A stretch of 64,000 nucleotides of DNA from Poecilobothrus nobilitatus (taxonomy: Eukaryota; Arthropoda; Insecta; Diptera; Dolichopodidae). This document shows, in pieces, positions 1 through 11,261 of the stretch. The DNA lies in NCBI GenBank assembly GCA_947095535.1, contig OX352773.1, forward strand, positions 90,182,670 through 90,246,669, written 5' to 3'. Position 1 is the stretch's first letter, and each line of letters starts with the position of its first letter. The notes beneath the pieces are model-generated. The model worked only from the letters and a program-made list of their open reading frames with translations, did not search any database and was not told where the DNA came from. The translations under genes were made by a program, and so were the position numbers.

Positions 1-2816
1 TTTACTTACAATTCTTAAAATGTTCCTTGAATACAGAAGGACGAGAACAAAAAAAAAAAAAAAAAAAACAAAAAAGAACATATCAGACGTGACTGAAATT
101 TTCAAAAACAAACAAAAATCTCATAGAGACATGGTTGGAAAATAAAACAAAATTAGCCTTAAAATTTATACATATATATAAATATTATGTATATGTTTCT
201 AATTTTGAAAATAAAAGATTCAGAATAGGTTTTTCATTTTTAAGCGCCTTGCTAAATATTTAAAAATTATTCAATTTGAATTTGTAGAAAGAAAAACTGA
301 AAAAAAAAAAAAAAAAACTACATTTTTTGAAAATTAAATTTGTAAATAGTATTAGATTACTTTAGACCTATTATATTGTGATTTTTTGACCATTTTACCG
401 AGTGCCGAGAAACAAAAACAAAAAAAAACAAAAATAAATCAAATCAAAACAAACACAAATCTGAGTCAATATAGAGATTCTACATAGTCTTAAAATTTTA
501 GGAAAGTTTTTTTGTTTTTTGTTTTGGAAGTGAGAAAAATCAAACTGGATAATTTTTTTATATGAAGTTTTCAGAAATGTGATTTTTTATGTATGACAAT
601 TCCATATAAAAAATGAATTCATTCCAGTTCAAATACAAAATTTTTCTTTAATTACTCTAAAATATTTGAAAATTTTGAGTCAAAAGGAACCAAAATTAAG
701 TATTTCAGTACAATAAGCCTTCAATTGCCTGAATTAAACACAAATTATAATCAAAACATTTAAAAGGAAAATCAAAATTTAGAAAAATTATAATAAAACT
801 TGAGACTATCCATTATTAAGATTGTTTCTTTTATAAGTTCATTGATTTGAAAAGTTTTATTAATGGGGGTATATAAAATACTTTGGGCGTCTTTTAAGAT
901 CAGTTTTTTTTTTAATATTTACATAAATTTAATAATACATTTGAAAGTATACTGAAAACTTATTGTTACTTTTTTTTTTTTACAAGTTACCCGAACTCTA
1001 GAAAAGCATTCCTTTATACAACATTATTATAGATTTAGATAATTTGGAAGAGGAACTTGAAGAGAATAAGATAATAAGGTATAGTTGAATGGCATTTCGT
1101 AAGGAACCTGTTCAAGTTTCTTTTCGAAAAGTTGTAAATTATATATCTATACCATATCTATCAGATGGGAATACATTGGACAGAAGCATATTCCACATTA
1201 TAGCGACTCCCACAATAAATTAATTTTCATAAACAATTTTAAACCACCTAGAAAAGACTTGCAGGGACTTGCTTATTTGAAGGGGGCTACATTATTGATT
1301 ATACTTTAACAGAACAAGTGTCATTACTTATACAAGATATCTATAAAAGAGAGATAATATTCCTTTATTTCGACATTATGTTAAGAAGAGCATATATCAC
1401 TACGGTAAGAGTAAAGGTTACCTTTATGATAGGATCGCCTATTAGACATAAGGTATGATTTTGAATTTTATCTAGCTAAAATAATGATATTTGTAGAGCG
1501 TCCTCCGATATGTGTGAATTGCACTCATCTTATGTCGAATATTTACTAGACACAGGGTCGAATATATGTATGCTACAGCTTAGGTTATAATAGGCTTAAA
1601 TGGAATAGATATTAGCCAAATTTCTAGAAGCAAAATAACCACAAACATTTACTTTTAATATATTTCGTACATCTAAAACATCCTCTTGTCACAGCATTTT
1701 TTGATTTAACTGATGCCTGTCTAAAATATTTAAATTTTCAAACTGTTAAATAATTTCCCATTGAAACTGCAGGATTGATAAGGATTTCTTTAACAAAAAA
1801 TCAGACAATTTTAAATTTTCGATGTGTTCAACTCGACTCCCTTTGCCTTGCATCGCAAACAGTTTTTTTTTTTGCTAAGTCATGATTAACTGAATTAATA
1901 AATTTTGAATTTTAAATTGTTTAATGAGATTTAAAATAATAAACCATCCAATAAAAAATATTGCGCTATTGTGTATTTATGTATCTTATATATACATAAT
2001 TTTCATATTTAAATTTTAAGTTTATAAATCTTTTAAATTAAATTAAATTTATGATATAAAATTTAATATTCTTAAAAAAAAAAAAAAACATCTATCAAAA
2101 GTGTATATACATATATACATATATGTATATACATATATTGAAATTAAATCACTATAATATAATTTTTAAGATTTATTAGATTTTCGTCGTCTGGTATTAA
2201 ATCGTAATAAAAAAAAGAAAAAGTTTTTATTTGAAATGCGTTCTTTTTTAAAATACAAAAAAAAAAAAAAAAAAAATTTTTATTTTAAATTTGCATAAAC
2301 TTGCATTCAAATATTCAATTATGAGATGTAAGTATATTCAAATAAATTTATCTTATAGAAAATTCACTAAGTATTCATAGAATACCGATAAGTTGTAAAT
2401 AAAATTTAATATAATGAACTTTTTCTTTGTTTTCAATAAATACAAAAGATTTACACATCAGATTATTTCATTTAAATAATAATAAAATTCAAATATTTCA
2501 ATTTAAAATGTAATAAAACAAAACAAAAAAAAAAAAATATGTATAAGATATAAATTTTTATTAGTAGGTATTAAGTATTATATATTTTCATTTTAAAGTT
2601 TTAAATATTATATAGAATACATACATATATACATACATATACACATATAAGATTCATTATGAGTTCTTTGAAATTGTTTTGTAATAAATTTGTATATTAT
2701 TAATTTATTGCATCAATACATTTAAATTGTTCAGTTTCAATTGAAAAAATTTTCCATTTCAATTTAAAAAAAAAAAAAAAAAAAATACTTTTATTATATT
2801 GTCATATAAAGAATAA
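1..2816. other. A/T-rich non-coding block, no gene recognised
   Basis: Mostly unique A/T-rich sequence with many poly-A and poly-T runs and short TATACATA-type tracts (for example 2101-2142 and 2618-2650). A less A/T-rich patch at about 1020-1700 gives no sustained reading frame; one short stretch there resembles a retroelement protease motif and is treated as a weak finding only. No promoter, RNA gene or conserved exon could be supported. Confidence 0.6.
2101..2142. repeat. TA/TATACA microsatellite
   Basis: Alternating TATACATA/TATGTATA tract containing a perfect 20-bp palindrome. This type of simple repeat is scattered over the window (also about 2618-2650, 6825-6990, 9205-9232, 14240-14420 and 54830-54880). 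Such tracts are frequent in dipteran non-coding DNA. No function is implied. Confidence 0.75.
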
Positions 2817-4112
2817 ACAAGGCAGAATGTAAACCAACGGTTTTTAAAAGAGCACATTTCCAAAAGATAATTCTGACTTCCACCAAAATTTGAAAATTTC
2901 ATATAAGGAAATATGTGAAAATATGACTTTTCTGCAAATTTAAGGGGTTGTAAGTTCGGAACCCTTTATAACTAACAAAAACCGTTAACATACGTAAAAC
3001 TATATTACTGGAGCTTTAATTTTGATGTTTTGCCGAAGAAAAATTTGTACATGTGTCTAAGTTACAGATGTCTAAAAATAGCAAATTTTGAATTTTTGAG
3101 CCTTAATAGCTCTTAAACAGGGGGCGGTACAAAAAAAATTTCTGAAAAAACTTACACTAATTCTAAAAGTTCTTTTTTGTCTCAAAATTTCAAATTTCTA
3201 ACTAAAAGTATGCCGGAGTTATGAAAAAAGAAATATAATGCAAAATTTTGTTTTCACATAACGGTAAATTTAAATAGTTAATTACAAAACATTGCATAAT
3301 TTTGATATTGTTTAATAGAGGTAAGAAAATTTCCGGTTTTTTACCGTTTTTAAAATTGCAAAACTACTATTCCTTGTCTGAGATATACCCATCTGAAAAT
3401 AGCGTTTTTTTTTTAAATTTTCAGGAACTGTACCAACCCTATACACCCTGTACAACCAACCCAACCCTGTACACCAACCCTATACAATTAAGTGAAACCG
3501 TTAACACACGTAAAAATATATCAGTGAAGCTTTAATTTTTATGTCTAAAGTGTACAGGTGTCTAAGTTATAGGTATTTAAAAATAGCAAATTTTCAATTT
3601 TTGAGTCATTATAGCTCATAATCAATGGTCTAAAAAAATTTTCTGTTATAACTTTTATACTAATTCTAAAAGTTCTTCTTCCCTCAAAATTTTAAGTTCC
3701 TATCTGAAAGCGTGCCGGAGTTACGAATGAAGAAAAATCATACAAAATTGGGTTTTCACATAACGGTAAATTTAAATGCTAAATTTAAAAAAATTGTATA
3801 ATTTTGATATTAATTTACAAAGTTAAAAAAAATACCTGTCGCATGACGTTTTCAGATTCAAAAAATGTTAAGCAGAACATGATATATACGCATTTTAAAA
3901 TAAGGCTTTTTCAAAGTTTGAGGGGCTGTAGCTCCGTAATGGATAAGACTACATGAAAAAGATGCTCTACAACATTTATTGTTTTATGAAACCTACCCAT
4001 GCTTAAATTTTTTTTTCTCTATCTTTAACGGTGTAGTAGTTTTGTAAACAGACGAATGGACAGAGTGAAACTATGAGGCACATTTTTTTTAAAATTTTTT
4101 GGAAATGTGCTA
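2817..4112 (-). mobile_element. DINE-1-like element, GCACATTTCC subfamily, complete
   Basis: Read on the minus strand, it starts at about 4112 with the subterminal repeat GCACATTTCC, followed by a degenerate GTCY tract (about 4048-4066, complement ACAGACGAATGGACAG). A non-coding body follows, and it ends at about 2817 with GGAAATGTGC, the inverse of the start, then a small AAACC-GTT-GGTTT hairpin and the terminal GCCTTGT. This order of parts is that described for DINE-1/Helentron-type non-autonomous elements. The body holds an internal tandem duplication: the motif CCGTTAACA occurs at 2982 and again at about 3498, a period of about 516 bp. A C-rich AACCCTGTACA-like tract lies at 3433-3490. 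No protein is encoded; the open frame at 3302-3535 is fortuitous. Assignment to the class is by architecture only. Confidence 0.75.
3433..3490. repeat. short imperfect CCAACCCTATACA/CCCTGTACA tandem tract
   Basis: About four imperfect units of 10-17 bp, unusually C-rich for the region, lie between the two body copies of the DINE-1-like element. It is probably a small minisatellite expanded at the internal junction of the element. Confidence 0.55.
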
Positions 4113-4497
4113 AAAAAATATTTTTATATAATCAAATTTTTTTTCGCTTTTTAAATTATTTAATCAAAAGCTTCTATTCATTAAAATTAAAAAAAAAAAA
4201 AAAGTAAATAATTTTCATGAAGTTTTTTAATTAATTTATTTTGCATAAGAAAAAAATTTTTTTCCCAACTTTATTTATGTTTTTTTAAAGATGTTAAATC
4301 ATCAGATACTATTGATAATATATGTTTTTATTATAGTCTTATTTAAATTTAATAGTAAAAAAAAAAAAAAGTTTTGTAATTCAAGAATGTTAAGTTATTT
4401 ATTTGTTGTATTATTAAAAGTTGATTTTTTTTTTTTATCTATAAATTAATTTTTTTTAATTTTTTGAAGCTAGAAAATTTGACAAGTGATACAAATT

Positions 4498-5009
4498 GGC
4501 TGCCGGAAATAGTCTCCCAAAAATAATACACCAAATTAAAATGGAATTATCCCCCAAATTCATTCAATATGTTGTCTACTAAGAAAATATAATTAACATA
4601 TATTAATTAAGATACGAACTACAAAATCCCGAAAAATTGGAAGGATTTCAGAGTTGGCTATGAAATTCGGGTATTTTCATTTCCCAGAATATTTACATAT
4701 ATATGTATGTATAAGCGAGATTCTGAATTAGGCTCTCTTTATAATTATGAAAATTAAATAATCCTTCAAAATAATGAAATAATCTCCAAAATATAGTTGT
4801 TTTTGGGGGTTATTTCATTTACAAAATTATTTTGTTTTAGGGTATTATTTCATATGAAATAAAGTGCCAAAAAATAAAATTAAATAATACCGGAAAAAAA
4901 ATGAAATAACACCTCAATTTTTACCGCAGAATTTTCTATACAAAATTTGGCGGTGTTATTTAATTTTTTTTTTTGGAGATTATTTCTTGCGGGGTTATTT
5001 TCGGGAGCC
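4498..5009. mobile_element. inverted-repeat (MITE-like) element with iterated ATTATTTC motifs
   Basis: The left end GGCTGCCGGAAATAGTCTCC and the reverse complement of the right end (GGCTCCCGAAAATAACCCC) match with few differences, giving terminal inverted repeats of about 30 bp on a 512-bp unit. The interior repeats the short motif GAAATAAT/ATTATTTC next to CC or GG many times in both orientations. No reading frame is present. The target duplication is unclear, so the superfamily cannot be given. It could alternatively be a simple foldback sequence. Confidence 0.6.
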
Positions 5010-5181
5010 TTACAAACCTTTCTAAATAACTCAAAGTAAAATGTTTGTTCAAGTTGAAAGATTATAAAATTTTCTATTAGGTATGTGTCGAGAGCACTCG
5101 TGTTCTCGTTTTTGTTTTTCTTGTTTCTTTTTTATTATTTTTTTTTTTTAATATTTTATACAAATAAAATAGATTTTTTAA

Positions 5182-5267
5182 GCGTTCGTTGCTCTAATGG
5201 TTAAACACGTTGCCTATTAACCGATGGAGTGCAGATTTAAATTCTGTACAGGCAGTACGTTTTTTTA
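5182..5267 (+). repeat. tRNA-like SINE fragment with poly-T
   Basis: It shows a pol III A-box-like TTGCTCTAATGG and a B-box-like GATTTAAATTC about 50 bp apart, in a tRNA-like arrangement, and ends in a T run (5260-5267) that could terminate pol III transcription. It does not fold as a canonical tRNA, so it is read as a tRNA-derived SINE head rather than a tRNA gene. Confidence 0.5.
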
Positions 5268-6703
5268 ATTGCAAAAAGATCCCCCTTATATAAATCTTCC
5301 TTAGATCTAAAGATCCCTTTAAAAATAAATAGTATTACCGTTTTAATTAATATTAGGTATTCTTAGCCGAAGGTCATGCTAGGGTTAGTTTTATAAATTT
5401 AACTTTAACATGTATTAATTGGTTAAATAAAATAATTTTTTTTTCTTAATGATTATAATTTTTCTAAACTTCGTAATTCGGAGCTGTGTTGTTTTAAATT
5501 GATATAATTTATTGTGCAGTTTTGTGTGTTTTTTTTTCTAATTAAGAATTTTAATAGGATTTTTATAATTTTAAAAATTTTATTTTCAGCTTGAGGCTTT
5601 AGGTTCCTTAATAAAAATAAAATTTTTTTAAATGTTTATATTAAAAGATTTTACTAAAATTTTTAAAGCAAAATTATGGGCAAAATTAAAATTGCATGCA
5701 AAAATCAGATAATATTTTCAAATCTTTGGTTAAAACATTGAAAACCTAATATATAGACAATTGTTTCTTTGATATCCAATTGTAAAGATCGAGAGATGGA
5801 AGTTTTACATATTTCTAGTGTTGTGATTGTAGATATCGAAGCTTTCTATTTAAGATAAGGTTATATTTTAGCTGTTTATTCACTATTTTAAAAGCAGTAA
5901 CCAGTAATTCACATCTGTTATTTATTATTAGTAAGACTACAAAACATTGTTTCGAATACAATAACATGGGAAAATTACTGAACTGAAAGTACATGGTACT
6001 GAATAGGTAAACTTTAGATTTAATTTCTACTTAATTTTAAATAATTATTTTAAGTAATTTTTCAATTACTTTACATATTTTTCAGCAAAAAAAAAAACTA
6101 TGCTTAATCGAGCTGCGACAATTTATTTCACATTTATTTCTTTATTTATTTTTTGTTTTAAAAAAAATCATTAAACAAATATTTAAAATTTACTGCAAAA
6201 CTTTCAGTAAAATATTTGCAGCGACAAACTTTTAAGTACTGCAATTCATCAATTGCTTCATTTAATTGAATCCATCCTATGAGAAATTTGATTGTAATTT
6301 TTATGTACTTAATGATTTCAACTTTAACTGTCAGATCAACTAAAAAAATTTTTAAAATGTTTTTATTAATTTTTTATTTATATCAATTAAATCCAAAAAA
6401 AAAAACAGAACAACTATAATAGCATACGAAAATTTTTTGTTATTATTCTTTATCTTTTTTAATAATTCATTATAATAATAATAATTTTTTTTTTTATCAA
6501 CTTATAATAGAACCATTATTAAATTGTTTACAAATTCTAACTAAGAAAAAAAAAGAAAAGCCAAGTAACCAAATTTATTATAGGCTAAATTTCTTCTTTT
6601 TTTTTTTTTCTATTTTTCTTCGACTTTTCTATATTTTTTTTTTTTATATTTTGTTATTGTTGTTTGTATTTTTATTTTATTATAATTTTTATGATATAAA
6701 TGT
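5268..6703. other. A/T-rich non-coding block
   Basis: Poly-A and poly-T rich sequence without a convincing frame or a recognised repeat. A pyrimidine-rich acceptor-like TTTATTTTCAG occurs at about 5579-5589, but what follows is not coding. If the candidate exon just to the right is real, the right part of this block would be its 3' UTR on the minus strand; AATAAA-type hexamers are present but are expected by chance here. Confidence 0.5.
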
Positions 6704-6790
6704 TTAGTCTTGTCTGTTTACATTGGAAAAATTCACATCATCCATAGTATAATATCTATCATAATTTCCACTCATTGCTCCCCCCACCAT
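6704..6790 (-). CDS. possible C-terminal coding exon or micropeptide (29 codons including stop)
   Basis: On the minus strand, ATG at 6790 opens a 28-residue frame ending in TAA at 6704. Its composition is unlike the A/T noise around it: after MVGGAMSG comes NYDRYYTMDDVNF, then a polar end SNVNRQD. Three stop codons (TAA TAA TAG) lie directly in frame upstream of the ATG. It is therefore either a complete small peptide or a last exon beginning after the TAATAG acceptor, whose pyrimidine tract is poor. I do not recognise the family. A run of six C within an otherwise 80% A/T region is what draws attention. Chance is a real alternative. Confidence 0.25.
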   Translation of the reverse strand: MVGGAMSGNYDRYYTMDDVNFSNVNRQD

Positions 6791-8700
6791 CTATTATTAA
6801 CGTCTTTTATTAAAATACATGCATACATACATATATACATACATATATATTCATATACATATATATAAGCGTCTTTATTGCTGTCTTAAATTACACAAAA
6901 CGAGGTGATAAAAAAATAATAAAAAACAAAATAACAGAATATATACATATATAAATAAATATATATTTATATATGTACATGAATACATATATATAAATTA
7001 AAATGTGTATATTATTCACATAATTTGCAAAATAAGCAAAAATAAGAGAAAAAAAAAATACAAATTACAAATTCATTCATTAAAAAATGAAAACATTTTT
7101 TTTTTTCCTTTAAAAATTAATCCCAGTTTTTATGTGACTTGCGCTACAAAAATAAAATAAAACATTTTTACGATAAAAAGAATATTTTTACGATAAAACA
7201 AAAATGTTTAGAAACATATTTTATATTAATTTTTAAATTCTTATAATATAGAATGCATATTAAGGAAATAGCTATATGTTCATAAACTGAAGTGAAACTG
7301 AATTAATAATTTATTAACTACTTCAGAGCAACTGGTATGTAAACATAACTGTTGTTATGCATACTCTTATCCATTTTATGTTATTAAATCAATAATCCTT
7401 ATTACTCTTATTATGTTATAATAAATTTCAAAGATGAATTGATTAATAAATTTATTTTGTTTGTAAAGCAAACAATTTGGAAATTATTTTGCACTGTAAA
7501 TTAAAAAAGTGGAGGCGGGTCGAATGCTTGTACGTAGTAGAAAAAAAGGCGAAATGAATATTATATTTATAAAGAAATATACTTAGCGATACTCCGATCT
7601 ATCACGGCATTTACGAAAAGATACTTAAATTAGTTTGGCTTGACGGCTTTTCACTTTAGATTTTTAGAAAATGAAATACTGTGGCAATTAATTGTTACCC
7701 CATGGTATGTAAGAAATAAAGTCACTTACACAGAAATCTTTAAATACCATGGGGTAATTTATAAGTGTATTGTAAAATACAAGGTTGAAATCGCGTAATA
7801 TAAAGATATCGAAATATTTCTATTTAATAATGGAAAATCTTGATGTAGCTGGTAAATAAAGATTATATTATAAAGATTAAATAAAGATTAGATTATATTA
7901 ATAAGCCGTTATAAGGTTGAAAAGAACGAATTTGATGATATGATAATTTAATAAATGAAATATGATAGATATCTAAGAAATAAATCTTGTTCGATAACCT
8001 AACAAACAAATTTAGTTGCAATAATAAACAACAAATGAAAAAAAAATTCATATTTCATTTATAATTTCTTTCAACGGCTTAGTGAAACTAATGATTCTAG
8101 TAAATACCCTATGGCTTTATAGTCACACCACCTAATCACAATTATTTAAAAAAAAATTTAACTGTCAGTTGATACATACACAATACACATTCACTCATAT
8201 TCAAAAAAAAAAAAATATTTATTAAAATTATAATAAACAAAATGTTGCTAATCATGGAGAAAAAAAAAATTCATTCAATAATAAATTTTCGAAAATTTCA
8301 AACATAATTTTCATTTTCATTTTCAATGCTTGAATACAAAATGTATACCATATCATTTTTTTTTTTATAAATCTTTAAAGAAAAATTGAAATAATTTGAA
8401 TAGAAGATAGAAACGAAAATGTAACTATGCCTATGTGTGTGTATACAAATAAATATGAGAAAATATAAAAATAATATTACACACGTACATACAAACCTAT
8501 GTACATACTGTATTGTTATATTTTTTCATTTTCTTTTTTTACAACAATTTTATTGTTGCTAACATTTTACTTTGTATGGAGGAGTGTGTCTAACCGTATG
8601 TTTACGAAAAAAAAAGGAACTTTTGTTTTTTGTTTTTGTTGTTGTCGTTCTGCTGTTTGTTGCTATTTTAAAAGAACCAATGTAGGTACTATTTTTTTTC
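6791..8700. other. A/T-rich non-coding block with TATACATA tracts
   Basis: It contains TATACATA/AT tracts (6825-6990), the small inverted repeat at 7695-7757 and, at about 7980-8140, a very degenerate stretch with fragments similar to the SINE tail seen at 54.2 kb (CTTGTTC, CAACGGCTTAGTGAAA and ACCCTATG in the same order). No gene was found. Confidence 0.5.
7695..7757. repeat. perfect 14-bp inverted repeat, 63 bp end to end
   Basis: TTACCCCATGGTAT at 7695-7708 and its exact complement ATACCATGGGGTAA at 7744-7757 are separated by 35 bp. It may be a stem-loop or the two ends of a deleted terminal-inverted-repeat element. The match does not extend into the flanks. Nothing else in the window is an obvious second copy. 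Confidence 0.7.
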
Positions 8701-8807
8701 TTTTTCTGTTTTTAATGGTATTTTTTTTTTGTTTTTTTCTACTGTACTGTTCAGTGAGTCGAGTCTTGTGGTGACAATATTTAGAAAATTTTCCATCAAC
8801 ATTTGAA

Positions 8808-8843
8808 TCAGTTCTATTCGAAATCTTGTCGGGTGCGGTCGTG
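8808..8843 (+). promoter_or_regulatory. candidate TATA-less Inr + DPE core promoter
   Basis: TCAGTT at 8808-8813 matches the insect initiator TCAKTY. Counting its A (8810) as +1, GGTCGTG sits at 8837-8843, exactly +28 to +34, and matches the extended DPE consensus RGWCGTG. The Inr-DPE spacing is strict in Drosophila-type promoters, so the exact register is notable. It lies in a short G/C-richer island. No TATA box is at the expected distance. A second Inr-like TTCAGTG lies at about 8751 without a DPE in register. Downstream, a transcript would be a long A/T-rich leader; GTAAGTACC at 9837 could serve as a donor. No coding exon could be tied to it. Confidence 0.4.
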
Positions 8844-10380
8844 AATTTTTTTTTTTAGAAATGTTCTATTAAATGAAGAACATATACATATATACATTTT
8901 TTTTATATTGAACAAAAAGTAAACGGTAAATTATATTAAACAGTTTTAAGTTGGGATAATTTTTGTTTTTTTTGTTAATTTGAAAACGAAATTTTCAAAT
9001 TAAAAAAATTTCTAATTTATATTTTATGCATTTTGTTTCTTTTATTTTTGATAAGTATGAATTAATTTTTATTTGTAATTTTATTTGATTTTTATTTTGA
9101 AAGTTTAAAGTTTTAAATTAAATTTATAAAAAAAAATATTTCAGTAAATTAAAGTTGTTTAAAGTGTTTGTTGCATATATTTTGTAAAAAAAAGTATTCA
9201 TTTTATATGTACATATGTATGTATATATATAATTGTATTTTTTTTTTTGTAAGTAAATATATAATTGTAGTGAAGGAATAAAAATCCAAAAAACAAAAAA
9301 TATACAAATAAAAAAATTGAAGGTTACATTTTGATGTTTAAAGAGTTTTTTGCCGTTTAAAATAGAAACATTTTTTTTTTTAATATTTTTACTTTCATTT
9401 TTAATATTTTTTTATTTTTTTCTACCTAAATTTTTATTTGTAGTTTCTACAGAAAATAATATTTGAATCTTTTAAATTATTTCTGAAGATTAATAAATAA
9501 ATACATAAACTTATAAAAAGAAAAAAATTAAAGTTGTTTTAATAAAAAAAAAAAAAAAATAAAAATAAAAAAAAAACAAAAATTTAAAATAGAAAATACA
9601 AATTAAAATGATCGGAATTAAAATTGAAAAAATATAGATATTGTGTTAGTATTTTTTTTTTTAAGTGGTTTATTTTATTTTGTTTATCTAAGTATAAAAA
9701 AATTGAAAAAAAAAAAAATTAAATATAAATAAGTGTTTAAATAAAAAAAAAATAATTGAAAATAACTTGTGCATATTTAAGAAGTGGTTTATATTTTGAA
9801 ATTTTTATTTTATATATTCAGGAACATTTATTTAAAGTAAGTACCTACATTCATATTTATTTAATAATATTCACTATAACAATTTCATTTAATAAACTTA
9901 TATATGTACTTACATACTTATTTTACTTGGCCCCTTTTCCTTTTTATGGATGTTGGTCATTTTTATTTACTTTTTTATTATGCTTTAATTGAAAATTTTA
10001 ATGTACAAATCAATAAATATGCAATTTATAAGATTTTATCACATTAATGTGAATTATTTGCAACTAATCTTTAGAAGTACTTAGGTATATAAAAAAAATT
10101 TACTTGTTTTTCATATTAACTTTAGATACAAATAAAAAAATGGTAGGTAGATAGATACTTATAGAAAATATTGTTAAAAAAAAAAATCTATCCCTAACTT
10201 TTAATAAATTAAAGACTCATAATTGGATTCTTAACTACATACTTGTAGGTATCTATTTAGTTTAATTTAAAAAATAAATGTTCATTATAAGTAGGTACTC
10301 GTGAATAATGATTATTCATTAAAGAGTAATTTATATATTTTCTAATGTATTATATAAGATTAGGATTTTAATATTGAGTT
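8844..10380 (+). other. A/T-rich block, possible untranslated leader and first intron
   Basis: No coding potential. If the promoter at 8.8 kb is used, the block to about 9836 could be a 5' UTR ending at a GTAAGTACC donor (9837-9845). Otherwise it is ordinary intergenic DNA with poly-A/T runs and an AT microsatellite near 9205-9232. The open frames near 8499 and 9756 are Phe/Tyr/Ile-rich and look fortuitous. Confidence 0.3.
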
Positions 10381-10390
10381 AAAAAGTTTC

Positions 10391-10455
10391 AAAGAAAATC
10401 TGCGAGTTCAAGTGTAAAAGTCAAATTGAGTTCAAGGTCAGTTTTATGCATTCGG
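10391..10455. mobile_element. half-copy of the TCGAATGCATAAA foldback MITE
   Basis: It holds GAGTTCAAG...GGTCAGTTTTATGCATTCGG, which parallels the right arm of the foldback element at 50819-50943 (GAGTTCAAAC... CTCAGTTTTTATGCATTCGA). The left arm is missing. The shared end suggests a short dispersed non-autonomous DNA element. Confidence 0.5.
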
Positions 10456-10459
10456 CCTA

Positions 10460-11200
10460 TTGTCTTTATTCGAGTAAAATTTCCTATTTAAGATTGTATA
10501 AAGAGCTTTGACATAGAGGTTAAGTTTGTTAAAAACTTTGAATTAAATGAATATTATATCCACTTAAATTCCTAATATTTAAAGAAATCATTCACAAAAT
10601 TTATAATTCTATTATTAGAGTTTTGAGGATGATTATAATAAAGCGGTATCATAAATTGCACACTGCATATTTTTTATTTAGACTAGCTGATCTAAAAATA
10701 TAGCAAAGAGTTGTTAAATAATGCAGAACCTTTAGGTCTGTAATAGCCATATTTTTATTTTTTTAACATTTAATTTTTTTTTTTTGGTTTCAAAATAGAA
10801 TGATGTAACTATTCGAATATTAAGCCGAAGGCAACAGAATAATATAATTTTTTTTTGATGTTACAAAAAAAATTTTACATGTAAAGAAGGAAATATAAAA
10901 GTGAATAATCTTTTTTGGTACATACAAGTTTCTGAATGCAAAAAAAAAAAATGCTGAATAGCTTATAAATTCAATATAAATTCAAAAATGTTTACGTGAG
11001 TATGAGCTTATCTGAAGTAACTTATGACCTTATTCGAATGGACATGAAGGACAGGTAACATGATTGGAAAGAGCCAGAAAGCATATGTCAGAGATCCTTT
11101 CTGAAGTGTTAAAATCTTTTCTCATTTTAAGCATATGAAATAAAGTTTTCTTTCTTTTATTTTTTTGTGTTTTCTATTTTTTTTTGTTTAAGTATAGCAC
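10460..11200. other. A/T-rich non-coding block
   Basis: No frame, RNA gene or repeat could be supported. A slightly less A/T-rich patch at about 11030-11110 is not coding in any frame. Confidence 0.5.
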
Positions 11201-11201
11201 G

Positions 11202-11261
11202 AGGTTCTAGATGATGTACCGCTAGGTGAAGAACATCCCGGTATTATTCACCTAGGAACCT
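11202..11261. repeat. two-stem 60-nt hairpin
   Basis: The outer stem AGGTTC/GAACCT (11202-11207 with 11256-11261) encloses an inner stem TAGGTGAA/TTCACCTA (11223-11230 with 11247-11254). It lies in a G/C-richer patch, and GAACATCCCGGTATTA forms the terminal loop. It could be a structured RNA or a small foldback element. The two stems are asymmetric, so a standard pre-miRNA shape is not met. Confidence 0.45.

Noticed and set aside
3302..3535. 77-codon plus-strand frame with a Tyr-Thr-Pro-rich centre
   Set aside because: It lies inside the DINE-1-like element, opposite to its orientation, and reflects the short CCAACCCTATACA tract.
8499..8774. 91-codon Phe/Cys-rich frame
   Set aside because: It is produced by poly-T and TTG/TTC repeats. 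It has no plausible domain and overlaps the promoter island.
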